DNA from: Mycoplasmataceae bacterium
Lineage (GTDB): Bacteria; Bacillota_I; Bacilli_A; Mycoplasmatales; Mycoplasmoidaceae
Length of the DNA: 36,573 nucleotides
NCBI GenBank assembly: GCA_031275175.1
Contig: JAISPD010000033.1
Location: forward strand, 1 to 36,573
Direction of reading: 5' to 3'
Positions 21,313-30,821 of this stretch are shown here, piece after piece. Position 1 is the stretch's first letter, and each line of letters opens with the position of its first letter. Both the position numbers and the translations under genes were made by a program. The notes under the pieces were generated by a model, which saw only the letters and a list, made by a program, of their open reading frames with translations, was not told the DNA's origin and made no database searches.

Positions 21313-22743
21313 ATGAAAAATGTTACTAAATTTTATTGAAACAAATATTGCTATAGTGATAAACGAAAAGCTAGCACTAAAAGTATTAGTCTTTCAGCAT
21401 TAACTATTATTATTTCATTAATTTTTGCGCTAATTATTACTTGCATTATTTATAAAGACTTCTCCTTATTTTCAAAAATTTTTGCAGATTTTTTTACACT
21501 GCCATTTTCTCAAAATACATATGTAAACAGTACCATTAGTACCATCGCCATATTTATGGTTGCTGCGGTAGCTTTTCTAATACCCATGAAATCTGGTCTA
21601 TTTAACATAGGTATTTCTGGACAAATGATGTTCGGTGGAGCAATTGCTACGATTATGGCCCAGCATATGATACACACCCCAAATGGTTTGAGCCAAGTTT
21701 TATTATTACTAATTAGTATCTTGAGTGCTGCGGTAATAAGTACTTTAATTGGTATTTTTAAAGCTTTTTGAAATGTGAATGAAGTTGTGTCAAGCATTAT
21801 GCTCAACTGAATTGTATATTTCATTGCAACAATGATGGTAGCAAAACTATGTCTAGGTAATGGTGATGGACTTTATACAAAAGATTTAAGTAATTTAGAT
21901 GGACATACTCCCAATTTAGTATTTCAAACTACTTCTGGTGAATCATGATTACCACTCATAATTTTGGCAATTACTGTCACTTTATTTGCTGCAGTATTAC
22001 TTATGTACACTACATTTGGTAAAAAAATTATTATGACAGGTATGTCATTGTCGGCTGCTAAATATGCAGGTTATTCAGTTAAATTAAACCAAATTTTAGC
22101 GATGACTATTTCGGGAATAATAGCTGGAATTATGGGGGTAATGGTGTATTTAGGACAAAATACGACTATGCCTGTTCAAGTGGCAGCTAAAACAATTCCT
22201 CAACAAGGTTTTGTGGGTATTTCAGTGGGTCTCATTGCCATGTCTAACCCATGAGGAATTCTACCAGTTGCTTGTCTTTTTGGAATGATTGATGGTTCTA
22301 AAGGTGGCTTATCTGTGAATTTAGGAATTGATCCATCAATATCAGATGCTATTTTCGGTATTGTTGTTTATGGTGCAGCAGTCATTAGTATCTTTTATTT
22401 TCTCGTACCGTATCAGTGGTATCTACGTATTTTTAAAGGTAAAGTTTTTGCCAATAATTATCAACAATACATCAATCGGATTAATCATTATTTAGATGAT
22501 GCACAAAGTGCAATTCATTATTTAAAACAAAGAGTGAATCATAAAAAAAATATTGAGGATCACGAATTAATTTTAGCGAGATTAAAAGAGTTTAAAATTC
22601 ATCTGAATGAACATCAACCAGTCACTAAGCAAGCATTTTATCAATACTCACAACAAATTTATCAAGCATTTTTCCAATATAAAAATAAAAGTAAAGCTAT
22701 GCTTTATCAAGCAAATAATGAAAATGAATGGACGATAAAATAA
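21313..22743 (+). CDS. Nucleoside ABC transporter permease 1 with C-terminal extension
   Basis: A 476-residue membrane protein of the BPD-transp-2 (RbsC-like) family. About eight to ten transmembrane segments occupy residues 25-375. The typical MKSGLFNIGISGQMMFGGA and VNEVVSSIML motifs, then AKYAGYSV and GLIAMSNPWG, match BMP-system permeases. After the last membrane segment there is a hydrophilic tail of about 100 residues (from YLRIFKGK onward), rich in Gln, His and Lys and likely a helical coiled coil in the cytoplasm; this is more than usual permeases have. UGA codons give Trp throughout. It is one base after the ATPase and two bases before permease 2. Confidence 0.9.
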
Positions 22744-22744
22744 T

Positions 22745-23671
22745 ATGATAGATGCAGGAATATTATTTAATGAATTCTTAATGTTTGGCACCATCTTACT
22801 GGCGGGGGCGCTTAGTGGTTATTTGTCAGAACGTGTGGGGATTGTTAATATAGGAATTGATGGGATGATGTGCATTGGTGCATTATTTTTTGGTATTTAT
22901 TCTTCACCCGTTTTAGGAATGTCAAATTATGGATTTGGCATGTTAATTGTACCGTTAATTCTAACGATGATTTCAACCATGCTGATGGGTGGGTTGCACG
23001 CATTTGCCACCATCAAATTTAAAGCCAACCATATTATCTCAGGTACCGCCATTAATATGATGGGTTTAGCATTTGCTACCTTTTTAAATAATGCTTTAGC
23101 TAAAACTTTATACAATGGTGCAACTAAATTACAAAGTGGTTTTACTAGTTTTGTATTTTTAGGTAACGGGATTTATCTTTCGTCAATTATTTTATTTGTG
23201 GTAATGCTCATGGTAACAGTAATAATGTTTATTTTTATGAATTACACTAAAATCGGTTTGAGATATTGTGCAATTGGTGAAAATCCTAACGCGGTTGATA
23301 CACAAGGAATTAACGTAATTAAATATCAAATTATCGGTGTACTCGTATCTTCATTATTCGCTGGTTTAGCTGGGGCAATCTTTTTATATAAAGTGCAGCA
23401 ATTTGCTGGTAACACCCAAGGTTTGGGTTTCTTAGCTTTAGCAATTATGGTGGCTGGTAGTTGAAAAATAGAATGAATTGCTTTAATTTCTTATTGCTTT
23501 GCTTTATTTACTGCATTATCTTCAACGACTATTTTAACTAATATGGGAGTGCCTAAAGAAGTAGTATTTGCGATGCCTTATGTCATTACAATTGTTGTGC
23601 TATTAGCATTTTCTAAACATAATTTAGCGCCAGCGAATGACGGGATACCGTTTGATAAAACCAAGCGGTAA
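22745..23671 (+). CDS. Nucleoside ABC transporter permease 2
   Basis: The 308-residue partner permease of the BMP-type importer has about eight membrane segments and the family motifs AGALSGYLSERVGIVNIGIDGMM cut short as VNIGIDGMM, HAFATIKFKANHIISGTAIN (visible as KANHIISGTAIN), IGENPNAVDTQGI and GLAGAIFL. Length is normal for the second subunit. It ends just nine bases from the stop of the convergent HAD gene, with no terminator visible. UGA codes for Trp in GSWKIEWIAL. Together the four genes from 18155 form a complete importer. Confidence 0.92.
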
Positions 23672-23680
23672 TTAAGATTG

Positions 23681-24613
23681 CTAATATTTTTTTGCTTCGT
23701 TCACGATTTTATTTAAAGTTTTGATATCTAAGATCTCTTTAGTTTTGTAGGTATTATTAGATCCACTTTGGTTAAAAAAGAAGTTACGTATGTTAGTAAT
23801 GATTTGATCTATATTAGCTTGAATGGTAATTTTATTGTAATAGTTTGATAATAGTGCAATGTCTTGGTGAATTAAATGATTTTTAAAAGCGACAACGCAT
23901 TGATCATCAATGGTATTTAAAGCGTAATAATAAACATCATTGATGTTGATAATTTTTAAAAATTCCATTATTTTTAAAATAGCGTTATATTTGCTATCGT
24001 TTTTGTCGGTAATGACAAAAAATGAATGTTGTCCAGCTAGGGCACTAAAATTTCAATCTTTTTTTACCATATTAAAAGCGTCATAGACTCGTTTCATCTG
24101 TTGACGATTTTTTTGTAAGATTAAAATACTATGAATAATTGTGGAATTAATGAATTTAGTAAATTTAGTGTAGTCATTAGTATAAGGTAATGGTAAATAG
24201 TGATGTTTATTTAAAAATGAAGCATTGATTAAATTTAAGCTATAAGCATATTCACGTTGGTTACCAGAAATAAGCACCAATGAATTTTGCATAATACCAT
24301 AATGCACAATCGCCGATACTTCATTATGGTTGATGGAATTATCGTAAATAGTTTTGTCACGAGCAATATCATAAATTCTCGCACCATTATCACTAATGAT
24401 GTACCCTTTTTTCAAACCAATATCTTTAGTCATTTTTTTTAGCAATAATAATGTTGAGTGCGCTAAAATAACGACGTTTTGGTATAAAGCAACATTCTTT
24501 ATTACTTTAGATAAACGTCCAATAACTAAATCTTTGGTTATTTCATCGTTGCCAGGATTAATATCAATGATAATTAACTTTTTAAATTGTTCAATGTTTA
24601 ATGAAGATGACAT
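23681..24613 (-). CDS. Degenerate Cof-type HAD-superfamily protein
   Basis: The 310 residues follow the Cof/YbiV layout: an N-terminal strand where motif I should be, a cap, and a C-terminal Rossmann end. Support includes LKKGYIISDNGARIYD, the segment where Cof proteins have I..NGA.I. The catalytic motifs are lost: DxDGT is D17-I-N19-P-G, the ATGR of motif II is AHST, and the GD..ND of motif IV is replaced near YALNTIDDQ. It probably does not catalyse phosphate transfer. A standard-code reading breaks at a UGA-Trp (KDWNFS). It starts five bases after thrS and is the last gene of that operon. Its assignment as HAD is inference from spacing and secondary structure. Confidence 0.55.
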
Positions 24614-24618
24614 AATTT

Positions 24619-26343
24619 TTATTGATGATTAGCAATTTGTGTTTGCAACATTTTAACAAAATCTTTAAAATCAACGGTAGAGCTTGTTTGTTCACCATAG
24701 CGACGATAAGAAACAGAATTGTTTTTAATTTCTTGATCGCCAATTATTAATTGGTAAGGAATTTTTTGGATTTGTGCATCACGGATTCTTTTTGCTAGAC
24801 GTTCATCACTATTATCAAATTCCACTCGAATCAAGTTTTGTTGTAATTCATAGGTTATTTTTTCACAATAGACACCATGTTTTGATGGATTAATAGGGAT
24901 GACTGCTACTTGAACGGGGGATAATCATAAGGGAAATACACCTTTATTTTGTTCTAATAAAATAGAAACAAAGCGTTCTAACGTACCAATAACACTAGCG
25001 TGTATTAATACTGGTCTTTGCATTTGTCCTTTTTCATCTTTGTATGTCAATTTGAATTGATCAGGTAATAAAAAATCTAATTGGATGGTATAAGCAGTAA
25101 TGATTCTTCCTAAAGCTGTTTGCACTTGTAAATCAATTTTTGGTCCATAAAATGCAGCTTCACCAACTTCCTCTTTAAAATTGATTTTTAAATCTTGTAG
25201 CACCTTACGTAAACTATTTTCGGCATTAGTTCAAATTAATTCATTATCAAAAAACTTCTCTTTGTTATTTTTTGTGTGTAGAGCTAAATCAACTGAATAT
25301 ATTTTGACTTCAAAGGTATTACTAGCTTCATTAATAATTTTATAACAACTGGCAACCACATCTTTTATTTGACTAGGTGTGCAAATGATATGAGTATCAA
25401 TCAATTGCATACTACGAACACGTTCTAAACCTGTTAATGAACCTGAAGATTCATAACGGTGTAAAATTGCGTGTTCAGCAATTTTGAATGGTAATTCACG
25501 GTATGAGCGAGGTTTTTGTTGATATACCAATAAATGATGCGGACATGTCATTGGTCTTAATACATGAATATCGTCATCTACATTTAAGGCCGGGAACATG
25601 TTTTCGCGATAATGTGTCCAATGTCCACTTGTTTCATATAAAGCTTTTGATCCTAAAATTGGTGAATTAACAAATTTATAACCATTACGTTGTAACAGAC
25701 TGTGAATATATGCATCAATCTCATATTTAATGGCTGATCCTTTTGGTAATCAAATTGGTAAACCTTGACCAGCTAATTGATTAAAAGTAAATAATTCCAA
25801 TTCGTTTCCTAATTTACGATGATCTCTTTCTCTACGTTCAGTTAATATCGTTTCAAAAGTGTTAAGCTCAGCTTGTGTTGCAAAAGCGACACCATTAATG
25901 CTAGTTAATTGTGTGTTTTTAGCATTGGCTTTTCAATAAACACCTGCGACATTAAATAATTTAAATGCTTTAATGGCTGATAAAGTTGAAAAATCAGTTT
26001 TAGAACAAATATCGATAAAATCATTATTAAATCTCACTATGGGAATCTGTTCCATAGCATCTATAAGTTCTAATTTATATTTCTGGTTTGCAAATATTTT
26101 TTGAGCTACATCTTTTTTAATTGTCTCATAAGTTAAAGCATAATTACGGTCAATGTTTTTATGCATTTGTTTAAGAATTTTAGGTAAATCTTTTATGGAA
26201 ATAATTTTATTTGTGACAAAACTGTAAGAAAATCCGTTTTCATCAACGAGACTTTCTCCAAAAATAACATCGGGATATATATCTTTAACAGATTTAGCTA
26301 ATAAGATACTAGATAATTCATTCAGTTGTTTATTGAAGGCCAT
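24619..26343 (-). CDS. thrS: Threonyl-tRNA synthetase, editing site degenerate
   Basis: ThrRS charges tRNA-Thr. The 574 residues comprise a shortened N-terminal editing-like domain, the class II catalytic core with [33 protein letters not shown] (motif 2), [11 protein letters not shown] and the motif 3 region [12 protein letters not shown], then an anticodon-binding domain. The zinc-binding Cys and His of the core are present. The TGS domain is absent. In the editing domain the HxxxH motif is replaced (E9, I13) and CxxxH has Asp117 in place of His after Cys113, so Ser-tRNA-Thr clearance is likely lost. Several UGA-Trp codons. Four bases separate it from the OB-fold gene upstream. Confidence 0.95.
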
Positions 26344-26347
26344 AAAT

Positions 26348-26632
26348 TTATTCTAATGGTTCAATTTTATCAATTTCTAATAACATCTTATGAATGTTAA
26401 ATTTCCTTACGCGAAAAATGGTTAATACCCCGTAAACTTTTACTTTTTTATCAACAGCAATTTGATCAATTAGATCTTTTCGTTCTGCATTGATTAATGT
26501 TTCGAATAATCTCACACGTTCTACACCACCGAAAGTAACATTTTGTTTAATCATAACAAAATTTGTACCTCTTTCTGATGTACGGATTTCAGCGATAACT
26601 CCTGATAATTCAACCTTATTAATGTATTCCAT
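26348..26632 (-). CDS. Small OB-fold protein, SSB-like
   Basis: The 94-residue product has the strand pattern of a single-stranded-DNA-binding OB fold: NKVELSGVIAEIR, then NFVMIKQNV, RLFETL, a helix ending DQIAVDKKVKVYGVLTIF and a last strand KMLLEIDKIEPLE. It lacks the acidic tail of true SSB. The M. pneumoniae group has an SSB-like paralogue next to thrS, which supports this. It could bind DNA or RNA. It lies between a second OB-fold gene and thrS with gaps of five and four bases. Confidence 0.6.
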   Translation of the reverse strand: MEYINKVELSGVIAEIRTSERGTNFVMIKQNVTFGGVERVRLFETLINAERKDLIDQIAVDKKVKVYGVLTIFRVRKFNIHKMLLEIDKIEPLE

Positions 26633-26637
26633 AATGT

Positions 26638-26949
26638 TTATGCCACCTGTTTATTTTCTTCATTCTGAATAATTTTTTCTACTTGAATAGAAATTTTTCA
26701 TTCATTGGTTTTTTTTGAATGATAAGTTCTCAATTGACCTTCAACTGTAATATTAGCATTGGGATTTTTTTCAACGATAGCTGCCAAATCTTTAGCCAAT
26801 GGTTGGTTAGCATAAAGTGGGAAATAATTAGCCCAAGTGAATTGATTAACTTTTCGTTCTTGTTTAATGGTTACAAAGAAGCCAGCATCTTTAGTCTTCC
26901 CTCAAGTACTTCTTACAACTTGACCTTCAATTAATACTTTATTTAACAT
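26638..26949 (-). CDS. Second small OB-fold protein, SSB-like
   Basis: This 103-residue protein starts MLNKVLIEGQVVRSTWG and continues FFVTIKQER, a Trp/Tyr-rich middle (FTWANYFPLY), a helix LAKDLAAIVEK, then ITVEGQLRTYHSKK and a last strand ISIQVEKII. This is the SSB order of strands with aromatic residues where single-stranded DNA would stack. It lacks the acidic C-terminal tip. Two Trp codons are UGA, which hides it from a standard-code scan. GAGG precedes the ATG at 26949. It heads the operon OB-OB-thrS-HAD. Confidence 0.65.
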
Positions 26950-26974
26950 TTATTACCTCGTAAATATGACATTA

Positions 26975-26980
26975 TATAAT
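26975..26980 (+). promoter_or_regulatory. degV -10 box
   Basis: A perfect TATAAT lies 17 bases before the degV ATG, giving a predicted leader of about ten bases without a ribosome binding site. The divergent OB-fold gene starts at 26949, so its promoter region overlaps this one. Confidence 0.5.
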
Positions 26981-26997
26981 AGTACAATATTAATAGT

Positions 26998-27894
26998 ATG
27001 AAAAAACAAACAGGTATCTTAATTGACTCAGCATCTACTTATGATGCACATTACCTTCAAACTCACAATATCGAAGTTATTCCTTTAACTTTTTCTGATC
27101 CACAAAACCGTGTTTATGATGATGACAATCAGACAATTTCGCAAGAGGAATTACTTCGGCGACTTGATAAAAAAGAAATTTTTAAAACTAGCGCTACCCC
27201 AATTGGCAAACTCATTAAAAAAGTTGAGCAAATGTTAGAAAATTATGAAAAAGTCATTTTTATTCCTATTGCCATAGGTTTATCAAGCCAGTATGCGCAA
27301 TCATTAATAGTTCAACAAGATTTTCCTGAAACTTTTTTTCCGATACGTTCTACTAATGCAGCTTTAGCTAATGAATTTGTGTTAATGAATGTTGTTGAAT
27401 TAATTGAACAAAGAATCCAAATCAATGACATCTTAGCTAAGGTTGATGAAATGTACAAGCATATTGTTACTTATTTCTCTTGTGAGGATTTAAGCGGAAT
27501 GTTGATGGGTGGACGTGTTACTAAAGCAATTGTCAAAGTCATTAATTTCTTGAAATTAAAGCCAATTATTAAGCTAGATAATAAAAATCATTACGCTGGA
27601 GTTGGTAAAAACTATAAGACAGTTACCAAAAAAATTATTAATGCAATTTGTGATGATTTTTCTAACAACATCACTACAGAACAAATTAAAAGAATTGGTA
27701 TTTATTATTCGGGATACGATGATCAAAAAAAAGAGGATATCTTAAATATGGTGACTACTGCATTTAACTTTCCAAAAGATAAAATTTTGATTCGTTGAGT
27801 CCCTAATACCGTGTTAATTCACACGCATCGTGGTGCGTACGGAATTAGCCTGGAATCGACAATAGAACATAAACCTAACAAATACGACGATTAG
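26998..27894 (+). CDS. DegV family fatty-acid-binding protein (FakB-like)
   Basis: DegV proteins bind a fatty acid and present it to the kinase FakA for phosphorylation and membrane lipid synthesis. The 298 residues include the family start GILIDSASTYD, IEVIPLTFS, the KTSATPIGK segment with the Ser that contacts the carboxylate, IPIAIGLSSQYAQS, MLMGGRVTKA and the last strand HTHRGAYGIS. UGA gives Trp at LIRWVPN. No FakA gene is in the window; the DhaL-like protein at 16251 shares the FakA N-terminal fold but carries a DhaM domain instead. Its stop directly abuts that of the convergent EIIB-like gene. Confidence 0.87.
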
Positions 27895-28260
27895 TTAATG
27901 TGCCATTATTTTTTCTTGTAACATTACATTAATTACTTGGGCATTATCACCGAATACTAAAATTACTTGATTAGTATTTTTCATAAATCCATGAATTTTG
28001 TATTTTGCAAATTTTTCTTTAGTTAATGTTTCAGCATTTTTTAAGTTTATTTTTAATGTTGACATGGTAGCTGATGAATCTAAAATATTATCAACACCAC
28101 CTAGATCTTCAATTAAATCATCGAGTTTAAAGTCAACTTTATCAGAAATTTGTAATTGATCATTAATTTTTGCATTATTCTTTTTCGCTTGGTGTTTTAC
28201 ATAAATATATAAAATACCGAAGGTGATGATGTTTAATAAGATTCATTTAAATTTACGCAT
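27895..28260 (-). CDS. Membrane-anchored EIIB-like protein without the active cysteine
   Basis: A 121-residue protein begins with one membrane segment (about residues 6-21), then a basic linker, then a domain that matches glucose-type PTS EIIB: LIEDLGGVDNIL, a strand TLKINLKNAE, HGFMKNTNQVILVFGDNAQVI and a last helix. The phosphorylated Cys of the motif D-A-C-x-T-R-L is replaced: D61-S-S63-A-T-M. So it cannot take a phosphate on cysteine. The M. pneumoniae group has an EIIB-like gene next to NAD kinase, in the same arrangement. Internal UGA-Trp codon at residue 6. It follows the NAD kinase gene by two bases. Function unknown; a binding or regulatory role is possible. Confidence 0.75.
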
Positions 28261-28262
28261 AT

Positions 28263-29051
28263 TTAATCCTTAATAAATGTTTGTTGCAATTTGTTAATGT
28301 AATTCTTGGTATCATCACTAAAACATAAGCGGAAATTAGCTAGTTGTTTAGTGATGATTAGATGATCAGTAGGGTTGATGTGTTTTACACGTATTCCATC
28401 AATGATTAAATCACAACGCTGAGCAGAAACGAAGTTAAATAATTCAATTTTGGTATTACCATTTAATATAGTAGGTGCATTAAAAGAGCGATGTTGTGAA
28501 TGATTTGTTGGAGCAATTTCTACTAATTCAATGGCATCAACATTTGGGAAAATAATAGCTCCACCATCGGACTTACCTTGTCCTGTAGAACCTGTTCGAG
28601 TGGCGATTAAAATACCAGTTCCCATATATTTTTCGTACAAATCACTATTAATTTTTATATCCATCTTAATGGTATTTAAAGACTGAACAACCATTTCATT
28701 CATTGCATTGTAGACTAACTTATTATTAATACTGATTGTCAATACATGAGGGTGAATGTAATTATTTTCGTTTGTGATTACTTTCACAAAGTTACTTAAA
28801 TTACGATTATTAAATTTGGCATAGAAGCCTACAGTTCCGGTGTTGACACAAATAATTTTTGTATCTTTTGCATAATATTTTCGCAAAAAACGTACATAAG
28901 TACCATCTCCGCCTACCACAATCAAATATTGATGGTTATTCTTATCAAATTTTCATCCAGCTTTATTTAGAGTAGTTTTAATAAGATTAGTTACTTTGTT
29001 GGATAATGGACGAGCATTATTAACGATGTAATAAGTATTTTGTTTATGCAT
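28263..29051 (-). CDS. nadK: NAD kinase
   Basis: NadK phosphorylates NAD+ to NADP+. The 262 residues, from MHKQNTYYIVNN, include the GGDGT motif that forms the catalytic loop, NTGTVGFYA, NAMNEMVV (the conserved Asn-Glu), TRTGSTGQGKSDGGAI and the C-terminal LIIDGIRV. The start at 29051 matches the first beta strand of the family; an in-frame ATG at 29102 would add 17 residues without homology. UGA gives Trp in KAGWKFD. It is followed by the EIIB-like gene after two bases and faces trpS across a short divergent region. Confidence 0.9.
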
Positions 29052-29136
29052 AATAACTTTTCCATTATCTCATGTTCTTTGGTAAATTTTTCAAAATGTC
29101 ATGTATCATTGTAAAGTGTGTTAGATAATATAAGAT

Positions 29137-30138
29137 ATGAAAAGAATTATTAGTGGTATTCAACCTACTAACAAATTGACTTTGGGCAATTATTTGGGAG
29201 CAATTAAACAACTTGTAGAATCTCAAGATAAATATGAAATGTATATTTTTATCGCTGATTTACACTCGTTAAGTACTAATTTTGATGCTCAAATAATTTA
29301 TCAAAATAAATTAAGTTTATTAGTTAGCTACCAAGCTTTAGGATTAGATGTTAATAAAAGTGTTATTTTTAATCAATCTGACATTGCTGCACATACAGCT
29401 TTATATTGAGTTTTAACTTGTCATATAACCATGGGTGAACTAAGTCGAATGACTCAATATAAAGAAAAATCTCAAAAGCACGTATTAAGCAATAGAACCA
29501 CTAGTGCACCAACTGGTTTATTTATGTATCCAGTGCTAATGGCTGCTGATATTCTTTTATATGATGCAGATTTTGTTATTGTTGGCAATGATCAAAAACA
29601 ACATATCGAATTAACACGTGATGTTGCATTGAGAATGAATAATAAGTATGGCAAACTTTTTAAAGTACCAGAACCTATCATTCCTAAACACGGTGCTAGA
29701 ATTATGGATTTAGTGAATCCATTAATTAAAATGTCTAAATCTAACCTTAATGAGAAGGGAACTATTTTTTTATTAGATAAACCACAAGATGTTATCAATA
29801 AAATTAATTCTGCAAAGACTGATTCATTGAATAAAGTTAAATATGATCCACAAAATCAACCAGGTATAAGTAATTTATTAGTAATTTATAGTTGCTTAAC
29901 AAATTTAGAAATTAATGGTATTGTTGATAAATATAAAGAACAAACCTACAGTATTTTTAAAAATGATTTAGCTAAAATTGTTAGTGATTTCTTAATAAAT
30001 TTTCAAAGCAAATATGAACACATCATCAATGATTCTCAAAAATTAACTCGTATCTTAGAACAGAATGCTAAAAAGTGCAAAGCAATTGCTGACAATAAAT
30101 TACTAAATATTTATCGCAGTATTGGTTTAATAAAATAA
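29137..30138 (+). CDS. trpS: Tryptophanyl-tRNA synthetase
   Basis: TrpRS charges tRNA-Trp; here that includes decoding UGA. The 333-residue class I enzyme has the start IISGIQPTNKLTLGNYLGA (with the GNYLGA form of the HIGH motif), ADLHSLS, FNQSDI, SAPTGLFMYPVLMAADILL, GNDQKQHIELTRD and KMSKS for ATP binding. One Trp codon (LYWVL) is UGA, so the enzyme needs UGA decoding for its own synthesis. A GATAAT at 29124-29129 lies seven bases before the ATG and could give a leaderless message. The gene is divergent from NAD kinase; in the M. genitalium group the two are also near each other. Confidence 0.96.
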
Positions 30139-30270
30139 AGCTCCATCAGAGCATTAGTTTCAATGTATTATGTTATGTAACCAGAAGATTAGACATGATT
30201 ACGTTGATTTATAGAATGTTGCAATAAAACTTATCCACTACAAGTACTACATAAAAGTTTCATTATTTTG

Positions 30271-30298
30271 TTGCTGAATTTTCAAGTTTCCATATAAT
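30271..30298 (+). promoter_or_regulatory. rpsU promoter
   Basis: TTGCTG at 30271-30276 and a perfect TATAAT at 30293-30298, spacing 16. The leader is about 28 bases and includes AAAGTGGTGAT close to the ATG at 30333 as ribosome binding region. The rest of the 194-base gap after trpS holds nothing I can support. Confidence 0.7.
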
Positions 30299-30332
30299 GC
30301 AACAAGTTTAACATAGAAAGTGGTGATAATAA

Positions 30333-30518
30333 ATGCCTAAAATCATAGTAAAGGATGGAGAATTAAACGAAGCTTTAAAACGTTTTTCACGAATCACTTC
30401 GGAAACTCGTAGAATCGCTAAAAGACACGAATTTTATTTACGGCCAGGATTACGTGCTAAAGAAAAATCTAAAGAAGCACGTAAATATCAGAAAAAAGTA
30501 CGAACTAGCAGGCCTTAA
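30333..30518 (+). CDS. rpsU: 30S ribosomal protein S21
   Basis: S21 is a small basic protein near the anti-Shine-Dalgarno end of 16S rRNA and helps start translation. The 61-residue sequence has the S21 pattern: a first strand KIIVKDGE, ALKRFSRITSE, EFYLRPGLRAKEKSKEA and a basic tail. Size and charge are normal. It has its own promoter. The stop lies one base from the stop of the convergent NifU-like gene. Confidence 0.9.
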   Translation: MPKIIVKDGELNEALKRFSRITSETRRIAKRHEFYLRPGLRAKEKSKEARKYQKKVRTSRP

Positions 30519-30519
30519 T

Positions 30520-30789
30520 TTAGATTTTTTTTGATTTTAATTCAAATTTAACATCTTTGATATAGTCGGGAAATTCCGTTAAAAAAACTTCTTTTACTCC
30601 TTGATCAAAAGTAAGACTAAATGATGCACATCCCACACAGGCACCACTAATTGCTAAAGTTAATATCCCATCTTTAAAATTCACAAATGATAAGTCACCA
30701 CCATCATTGTTTATAAAAACACGTAATGATTCAACTGTATCATGAATTTGTTTTAATAATTTAGTAGCAGATAGTTTTTTGTTAGACAC
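30520..30789 (-). CDS. NifU-like (Nfu) iron-sulfur carrier domain protein
   Basis: An 89-residue protein consisting only of the NifU C-terminal domain. It carries the cluster-binding CVGC (Cys51, Cys54) after ISGA, with DTVESLRVFINNDGGDLSF, the usual start of the domain. Such proteins pass Fe-S clusters to target enzymes; MtaB in this window is a possible client (inference). The start codon is GTG at 30789, supported by a TATAAT (30797-30802, minus strand) exactly seven bases ahead, so the message is predicted to be leaderless. Its stop is one base from that of rpsU. Confidence 0.9.
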   Translation of the reverse strand: MSNKKLSATKLLKQIHDTVESLRVFINNDGGDLSFVNFKDGILTLAISGACVGCASFSLTFDQGVKEVFLTEFPDYIKDVKFELKSKKI

Positions 30790-30796
30790 TTTTGTA

Positions 30797-30806
30797 ATTA
30801 TATAAT
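30797..30806. promoter_or_regulatory. Shared palindromic -10 for two divergent genes
   Basis: ATTATATAAT is its own reverse complement and gives TATAAT on both strands (30801-30806 on +, 30797-30802 on -). On - it lies seven bases before the GTG of the NifU-like gene. On + it serves the S1-domain gene at 30822, which has AAAGGTGG as ribosome binding site. The two promoters share four bases and cannot be used at the same time. Confidence 0.7.
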
Positions 30807-30821
30807 ATCAAAGGTGGATTA

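Noticed and set aside
24619-26343. thrS, clpB, pyk, mraZ and others look like strings of broken gene fragments
   Set aside because: Every break is a UGA at a position where Trp fits the family, and the fragments are in the same frame. With code 4 they are single intact genes, not pseudogenes.
30231-30239. DnaA-box-like TTATCCACT
   Set aside because: A single copy with one mismatch, no cluster and no dnaA or dnaN nearby; not an origin.
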